A program made the position numbers and the translations under genes. From positions 1 to 11,020 of the forward strand of contig JABMMY010000032.1 of assembly GCA_013205415.1 (NCBI GenBank): DNA of 11,020 nucleotides. The letters are read 5' to 3'. Below, in pieces: positions 7,472 through 11,020 of this stretch (positions within the stretch are counted from its first letter, which is position 1; each line of letters starts with the position of its first letter). This DNA comes from Deltaproteobacteria bacterium (GTDB lineage: Bacteria; Bdellovibrionota; FAC87; UBA2466). A model generated the notes under the pieces. It saw nothing but the letters and a program-made list of their open reading frames with translations. It did no database searches and was not told where the DNA came from.

Positions 7472-7510
7472 TAGACCTCTCCCATAACCTAAGGCGTTAA
7501 GATTTTTTGA
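7472..7510 (+). repeat. TAGACCTCT dispersed repeat, copy 2 of a direct pair
   Basis: TAGACCTCTCCC, then TAAGGCGTTAAGATTTTTT, is nearly the same as the left arm of the 3308-3487 palindrome, which shares TAGACCTCTCCC and GTTAAGATTTTT. It starts 62 bases after copy 1 in the same orientation and stops about 25 bases short of the ATPase stop codon. The pair occupies the boundary between the ATPase gene and the glycan cassette promoter. Confidence 0.55.
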
Positions 7511-7535
7511 CAAGCGATTGTGGCTAAAACGGGCT

Positions 7536-8768
7536 TTAGAGACATCCCACAGGGACACCTAAAATACCGTTCTCTATCCAATCCACCTTGTCCGCCGAGT
7601 AAACAACTAAACCGAAAGACAGTTTATGGGCTACCATGAAGTTTCTAAGAGCAACGGTACTCCTAGACGACAATTTGTTTCCTAGTTTAATTTCAATCGG
7701 CAAAATTCCAAAAAATCCTTTTAAGATGAGATCCACTTCGGAACGATTGCGAGTGCGATAACTTGATGCTTCCCAATTCTGAATACCTCGCGCTGTCAAT
7801 CCCTTGAGGATTTCTTCCACTACAAAGCTCTCGAATGAAAAGCCTGCCATAGGATCGTTAAGAATATCTTCGAGCGTAGAGAGGCGCAGCAGGTAGTGTA
7901 GTAACCCAGAATCTCTTAGATACCCTTTTGGTGCCTTTGAGATTAGCTTGTCTGCACTCGACTCAAAACTAGGAAGCTTGCGCCAGAGAAAGGTTCCATC
8001 AACAATATCGATGTAGTCCCGTATCACCGGTTCAGACACCTCGATAGCGGATGCCATCTGAGCTTTATTCACGTATTGCCCGGAGAGTTTTGCCAATACA
8101 CTCACAAATCTACGAAATCGTATCAAATCGAGACGAGGAAAGAGTTTTCGAATATCCCGATTGAGGTAGGTTTGAAAATAGTTTTCCATCCAAGAAAGCC
8201 AAAATGCCTCATCCTCAGCCAAAACGGGTTCGGGATAGCCGCCACGCACCCAAAAATCGCGAACAGCGCCAGACGGTATCCTAGGTGTAAGCTCCAGAAG
8301 CTTCGCGGGGGAGAGTTTACTCGCAAAGAAATCGTAAAATGGGCTTAGGGGCTGTTTATAAAACTCAGTCATCTTGAGAGTTCCGACCTCTAACACCGCC
8401 ACTCTACCTGCGAGCGATTCGGAAACTCGTTCGATCAGTAGGGGGCTGCTCGATCCAGTTAATAGGAACCGGTTTTTCTTCTGTCGTTGCGCATCTATCA
8501 CCCCCCTCAAACATTTAAATAATTCATGAGACTCTTGAGCCTCATCCAAGATAACGGCATCTGGGTGATTTTCAAAAAAGAAAACAGGATCTCGGGTGAT
8601 GCGATCAAAATCGGTGGGTTTCTCCAGATCGAAATAGGCCCAATTCGGTCTGATTTTTTTGGCTAGACTCGTTTTCCCTACCTGTCGCGCGCCAACTAAG
8701 ATAACCGCTGGAAATTGCTTTAATAATTCATCCACCTGAGGTTCCAGGTGCCTCGGAATATCACTCAT
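7536..8768 (-). CDS. AAA_14/DUF4143 family ATP-binding protein
   Basis: This 410-residue protein has the layout of the widespread AAA_14 plus DUF4143 family (COG1373-type). Walker A is GARQVGKT (26-33), Walker B AVILDEAQ (71-78), a sensor-like LTGSSS (103-108) and AGR (120-122). The middle region contains helical, winged-helix-like sequence around 230-260 (QMASAIEVSEPVIRDYI). The C-terminal part has FESFVVEEIL (312-321), SEVDLIL (343-349) and PIEIKLG (357-363), the pattern of a PD-(D/E)xK nuclease fold. The family's biological role is poorly defined; members are often in accessory DNA. The ATG at 8768 starts just before the expected N-terminus; AAGGA lies 12 bases upstream, a long spacing. 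It stands alone, divergent from the toxin-antitoxin pair. Confidence 0.9.
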   Translation of the reverse strand: MSDIPRHLEPQVDELLKQFPAVILVGARQVGKTSLAKKIRPNWAYFDLEKPTDFDRITRDPVFFFENHPDAVILDEAQESHELFKCLRGVIDAQRQKKNRFLLTGSSSPLLIERVSESLAGRVAVLEVGTLKMTEFYKQPLSPFYDFFASKLSPAKLLELTPRIPSGAVRDFWVRGGYPEPVLAEDEAFWLSWMENYFQTYLNRDIRKLFPRLDLIRFRRFVSVLAKLSGQYVNKAQMASAIEVSEPVIRDYIDIVDGTFLWRKLPSFESSADKLISKAPKGYLRDSGLLHYLLRLSTLEDILNDPMAGFSFESFVVEEILKGLTARGIQNWEASSYRTRNRSEVDLILKGFFGILPIEIKLGNKLSSRSTVALRNFMVAHKLSFGLVVYSADKVDWIENGILGVPVGCL

Positions 8769-8803
8769 TTATAAAGTCTATCCTTATATTTGAATGGTGT
8801 AAA

Positions 8804-8818
8804 GGGAAGGGGGGAGGG
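8804..8818 (+). other. G-rich tract upstream of the ATPase gene
   Basis: GGG-AA-GGGGGG-A-GGG on the plus strand lies 36-50 bases before the ATPase ATG, in the region divergent from the toxin-antitoxin pair. It could fold into a G-quadruplex only with a zero- or one-base loop or two G-tiers, so this is weak. On the ATPase mRNA it would appear as a C-rich leader. Confidence 0.2.
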
Positions 8819-8948
8819 TATTTATCTGCACCAAACCCGTCGATCGTGAAACCAGCACTACTTTGCTCCTACTTATGGGGTGGTTTTGATGGCGTAGTTC
8901 TTGTTTGAATCACATATCAATAAATATAGTAATATCATTTAGATAAGT

Positions 8949-8977
8949 ATTAAATATGACATTAATGTCGCTAAAAT
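8949..8977 (+). promoter_or_regulatory. Toxin-antitoxin promoter with palindromic operator
   Basis: A good -10 box TAAAAT (8972-8977) has a weak -35 candidate ATTAAA (8949-8954) 17 bases upstream. Between them lies the perfect 12-bp palindrome GACATTAATGTC (8958-8969), and a second ACATTAAT half-site sits at 8982-8989. Palindromes placed between -35 and -10 are the usual operators through which antitoxins repress their own operon. The predicted start near 8984 gives a leader of about 34 bases. Repressor identity is inferred from the adjacent antitoxin. Confidence 0.5.
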
Positions 8978-9017
8978 AGGTACATTAATATATACTACAT
9001 GAGAGGTGAAGCTTCTT

Positions 9018-9296
9018 ATGAAAACAGTGACGCGAACTACTTTCTATCCCGAGCGTGAAGTTCAGAAGGTGCTGGCTAAGGCAGAGTCCAAGAAGGTCAG
9101 CGAACGGATCAATGAATTGATCCTGAAGGGAATCACCAAAGAAAAAGAGGAGCAGATTAAAGACAGTTACGAAAAATACGCCCAGGAGCTATCCAAGTCC
9201 GAACCCCGTAAGAAGGACAAGCAGGGCGTCTCTTCCACCATGATTATGGCATCAGGTCTCTTCGCTTCTGAAGATGAACCAGATGATTGGTTTTAG
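9018..9296 (+). CDS. Antitoxin of a MazF-type toxin-antitoxin pair, ribbon-helix-helix-like
   Basis: This 92-residue protein begins with a short strand-like segment, KTVTRTTFY, followed by two likely helices (11-24 and 27-37, KVSERINELILKG), as in ribbon-helix-helix DNA-binding antitoxins. A long charged helix (40-62) and a basic linker follow. The C-terminus, SEDEPDDWF, is acidic and ends in aromatic residues; the toxin-binding tail of E. coli MazE is similarly acidic and ends in Trp. The ATG at 9018 is preferred over an in-frame GTG at 9006, because AGAGGTG is then a Shine-Dalgarno site nine bases upstream, and that site overlaps the GTG. The fold is not certain from sequence alone. The toxin gene starts two bases after the stop. 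Confidence 0.75.
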   Translation: MKTVTRTTFYPEREVQKVLAKAESKKVSERINELILKGITKEKEEQIKDSYEKYAQELSKSEPRKKDKQGVSSTMIMASGLFASEDEPDDWF

Positions 9297-9298
9297 TC

Positions 9299-9637
9299 AT
9301 GCTGCGCGGAGACATTTGGACCGCTGTGTGGCCAGCAGATCCCAGTAAGAAGGAAAGACCCGTCCTGGTGGTGAGCAACAACCTACGCAATCAAAACTCG
9401 AGATTACTCGATGTCATCGTGGCTAAGATTACGTCGGCCGAACGAGCCGACGGTTCGAAAAAGCTAGTTAACTCGGCTGAAGATGTCGTTATTACTCTGA
9501 AGAGGCCCAGCATTATTAAGTGCGGGGCTCTTTTTTCAGTCGAAAAGCCCACGCTGCAACGTAAGTTAACTCAACTAAGTTCAGCACAGATCAAGGACGT
9601 GGAGACGAAGTTGAGGACCGTCCTCGGTTTGAACTAG
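9299..9637 (+). CDS. MazF/PemK-family toxin (putative mRNA interferase)
   Basis: The 112-residue protein opens with MLRGDIWTAVWPADPSKKERPV, the typical PemK/MazF start: GDIW strand, proline loop, and conserved Arg20-Pro21 followed by VLVVSNN. Ser46 in AKITS lies where the catalytic Thr or Ser is expected, and PSIIKCGALFSVEK corresponds to the later conserved strand pair. Family members cut mRNA at short sequence motifs and are held inactive by the antitoxin made from the upstream gene. The usual G-S-E before the basic loop is replaced by PSKKE, so the loop is atypical. The ATG at 9299 is preferred to an in-frame TTG at 9287, since it is two bases after the antitoxin stop and matches the family start. 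No clear Shine-Dalgarno site is present, so expression probably depends on coupled re-initiation. Confidence 0.9.
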   Translation: MLRGDIWTAVWPADPSKKERPVLVVSNNLRNQNSRLLDVIVAKITSAERADGSKKLVNSAEDVVITLKRPSIIKCGALFSVEKPTLQRKLTQLSSAQIKDVETKLRTVLGLN

Positions 9638-9730
9638 AGTGCCTGATCTCTTTTTGGCGCTTTCTTTTTAAGCTCTGTTCAGTAGGGGCATCATTTTAAA
9701 ATCCCAAATGAATTCTAATGCCTACCTTGA

Positions 9731-9749
9731 GCATACTGCTTGCATACTG
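9731..9749. repeat. Paired GCATACTG direct repeat, 11-bp period
   Basis: GCATACTG occurs at 9731-9738 and again at 9742-9749, spaced by about one helical turn, 111-129 bases before the glutaminase-like gene. Two same-face sites could bind a regulator, but two 8-mers may also be chance. The rest of the 222-base gap 9638-9859 shows no convincing terminator or promoter. Confidence 0.25.
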
Positions 9750-9859
9750 AGTCAGAGCGCTTGGTCTTTAGGCTAAGTGAATAGAGATTAAATGTCTAAG
9801 ATATACACGCTGTGACAATGTAGAGAACCCAAGGCGTGATTAGGCAAATGGGATGATGC

Positions 9860-10597
9860 ATGCAATATTTGATTTTACTATTTTTAGGACTTAGTTCAAT
9901 CCTGTTTTCGGAAAGTCATCAACCGCCTTCAGACCCAGTTGGAAAGGCAAGGCCAGTAAGCGAAAAACAGGCTCCTTCACCTCAGATTCCCATGACCCTC
10001 CAGGAGGCAATGAAAAGCTCTGATACCAATCTTATGGTAGATGCTGAGACTCATGAGCTATTATCTCCTTCGGGAAAATCTTTTAAAATTAGTATTCTAA
10101 CTCCAAAGCAGACTGAGGATATTTTCAGGGAAATGGCCGGACAAAAAAACATTCCTTTTTGTTATCCGGAGGACGGTTGTTATGCGAGAGCTCATGAGAT
10201 GACTCGTTTAATGGAGAAAAAAGGAATTATCTCAGGGAAACTTTTTTTAGAAGGCAACTTAAAAGTAGAAACGAAAAATACCCCCAAAGGATATGTGGAG
10301 TGGTGGTACCATGTCGTGCCCCTAGTAGCCGTCAAAAAAGGGGATAAGATAGTGCTAAGTGTGATCGATCCCTCAACAGCTTCCAGTCCCTTAACTATTG
10401 AGGAGTGGGTGGCAAAGCAAACATCCCATCCTGAAGGAAAGGCAGAGGCTCTTTATAAAACCGAACGTTTTAATTACAGACCCTCGGATAGAATGGAAAA
10501 ACTCGATACGTATCGTGTTGAGGACGTCGAGGATACCACCCAAACTCTTAATGATTATTTAATATTACAAAAGGAACGCAACAAACCCAATCCATGA
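9860..10597 (+). CDS. Exported protein-glutamine glutaminase-like deamidase
   Basis: The 245-residue precursor has a hydrophobic N-terminus (MQYLILLFLGLSSILFS) consistent with a signal peptide, then a proline-rich, likely pro-region or linker to about residue 75. Residues 98-171 resemble the core of Chryseobacterium protein-glutaminase as I remember it: IPFxYPxDGCYARAHxM, then GNLK, then WxYHV, then IDPS. The Cys-His-Asp triad maps to Cys107 (DGCYARAH), His151 (WWYHVVPL) and Asp170 (SVIDPS). Such enzymes (Gln_deamidase family) convert protein-bound glutamine to glutamate and release ammonia. It lacks the additional cysteines of the secreted Chryseobacterium enzyme, and the pro-region is shorter. 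The ATG at 9860 directly begins the signal peptide, with GGGA six bases before. It overlaps the next gene by ATGA. The target protein and export route are unknown; the deamidase assignment rests on motif pattern. Confidence 0.8.
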   Translation: MQYLILLFLGLSSILFSESHQPPSDPVGKARPVSEKQAPSPQIPMTLQEAMKSSDTNLMVDAETHELLSPSGKSFKISILTPKQTEDIFREMAGQKNIPFCYPEDGCYARAHEMTRLMEKKGIISGKLFLEGNLKVETKNTPKGYVEWWYHVVPLVAVKKGDKIVLSVIDPSTASSPLTIEEWVAKQTSHPEGKAEALYKTERFNYRPSDRMEKLDTYRVEDVEDTTQTLNDYLILQKERNKPNP

Positions 10598-10914
10598 AAA
10601 AGATAAACCAACCTATTATTTTAGTATTAAGTTTATTAATTCTTAGTCATTCGGTTACATGGGCCACAGCCCAAGAAAAAATCATGTCAAAAATCCTTTT
10701 TGTAGAAATAAAAGATAGTGTCAAAACTCTCAAAGAAAAAGAGGGGAGATATCAGGTGCTGTTTGAGACCCATGCTGGAATTTATTATCTCAATAAAAAA
10801 AATACTCACTTTGAATCGCTATTAAAAATTTTAAAAGAATCACAAACTAGTAAAAAAGAGATAAAATTGCAGGTAGATAGCACTAGTTTAGAAATAAATA
10901 TTCCTATTTTATAA
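10594..10914 (+). CDS. Small exported protein of unknown function
   Basis: I do not recognise this 106-residue protein. It begins with MKK and a hydrophobic stretch (about 8-23), with a probable signal-peptidase site near ATA-Q at 25-27, so the mature form is about 80 residues. The mature part looks like a small alpha/beta domain: strand-like KILFVEIKD, a lysine-rich helix, YQVLFETHAGIYYL, then a helix (FESLLKILKES) and a final strand pair ending LEINIPIL. There are no cysteines. Its ATG shares ATGA with the glutaminase stop, so the two are almost certainly translationally coupled. This suggests a helper, inhibitor or cofactor for the deamidase, but nothing in the sequence proves it. Confidence 0.75.
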   Translation: MKKINQPIILVLSLLILSHSVTWATAQEKIMSKILFVEIKDSVKTLKEKEGRYQVLFETHAGIYYLNKKNTHFESLLKILKESQTSKKEIKLQVDSTSLEINIPIL

Positions 10915-10937
10915 AAATATACAGAGGCCTATTAACC

Positions 10938-10989
10938 AAGAATTTAAACTAAAAATTTAAACCACGAATTTAAACCAAAAATTTAAAAT
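10938..10989. repeat. Four tandem 13-bp TTTAAA repeats
   Basis: Four units follow without gap: AAGAATTTAAACT, AAAAATTTAAACC, ACGAATTTAAACC and AAAAATTTAAAAT. All share AATTTAAA at the same position. The array occupies the gap between converging genes, and its last unit covers the stop codon of the partial gene at 10983-11020. The spacing is not a whole number of helical turns. A binding-site array or simple replication-slippage repeat are both possible. Confidence 0.6.
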
Positions 10990-11020
10990 AGACCCAAATA
11001 ATAGGCGGCCACTCCTAAGC
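10983..11020 (-). CDS. Probable 3' end of an unidentified gene (partial)
   Basis: Read on the minus strand, the last bases give LGVAAYYLGLF followed by TAA at 10985-10983. The hydrophobic, glycine- and tyrosine-bearing end would suit a membrane protein. Only 11 codons are visible, so the frame is plausible but unproven and no function can be given. Confidence 0.35.
   Translation of the reverse strand, partial: LGVAAYYLGLF

Noticed and set aside
8076..8348. Open frames overlapping the ATPase middle region on both strands
   Set aside because: They are shadows of the well-supported ATPase reading frame.
8999..9058. 19-codon leader peptide starting at ATG 8999
   Set aside because: It overlaps the antitoxin start out of frame, has no ribosome-binding site of its own, and shows no attenuator structure.
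9693..9702. ATTTTAAAAT as terminator of the toxin-antitoxin operon
   Set aside because: A 10-bp A/T palindrome without G:C pairs or loop cannot form a stable terminator hairpin.
10938..10989. CRISPR array
   Set aside because: Units are 13 bp and contiguous, without spacers, and no cas genes are present.
10989..10995. TAGACCC as another end of the dispersed repeat
   Set aside because: Only seven bases match, and the site lies inside the likely coding end of the partial minus-strand gene.

Overview
The window looks like a chromosomal segment of a Gram-negative (diderm) bacterium of moderate-to-low G+C content. Several products carry Sec signal peptides, and one is an outer-membrane beta-barrel ending in Phe. 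The mix of a secreted TPR protein, a barrel protein, surface-glycan genes and a secreted protein deamidase would suit a Bdellovibrionota/Oligoflexia-type or other deltaproteobacterium-like lineage. That placement is inference: there is no rRNA or other phylogenetic marker here.

Layout. The left 8.8 kb is almost entirely on the minus strand: a DEAD-box RNA helicase (63-1187), an exported TPR-repeat protein (1383-3173), an intergenic region of 394 bases (3174-3567), and an outer-membrane beta-barrel protein (3568-4350). Next comes a compact three-gene glycan cassette transcribed leftward from about 7375: an RfbE-like nucleotide-sugar epimerase broken by a one-base frameshift (7341-6278), a second RfbE-like SDR (6263-5190) and a family 2 glycosyltransferase (5193-4444), the last coupled through a GTGA overlap. 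An AAA_14/DUF4143 ATPase (8768-7536, minus) lies upstream. The right side is on the plus strand: a toxin-antitoxin pair with a MazF/PemK toxin (9018-9637), then a two-gene unit with an ATGA overlap that encodes a secreted protein-glutamine glutaminase-like enzyme and a small exported protein of unknown function (9860-10914). The last 38 bases probably hold the 3' end of another minus-strand gene.

The 394-base region 3174-3567 has three structures: an inverted repeat in the TPR-gene leader (3195-3224), a 180-bp imperfect palindrome bounded by TAGACCTCT-type ends (3308-3487), and the terminator hairpin of the barrel gene (3513-3539). Relatives of the palindrome's terminal sequence recur at 7410 and 7472, just upstream of the glycan cassette, and a short remnant may lie at 4414. 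They look like a dispersed, MITE-like non-autonomous element family.

How the genes fit together. The two SDRs and the glycosyltransferase plausibly make and transfer an unusual sugar for a surface glycan. The ATPase and toxin-antitoxin block looks like accessory DNA next to repeat copies. The glutaminase-like enzyme with its small exported partner is the most interesting functional unit, a likely exported protein deamidase. No tRNA, rRNA, CRISPR array or complete transposase gene was seen.
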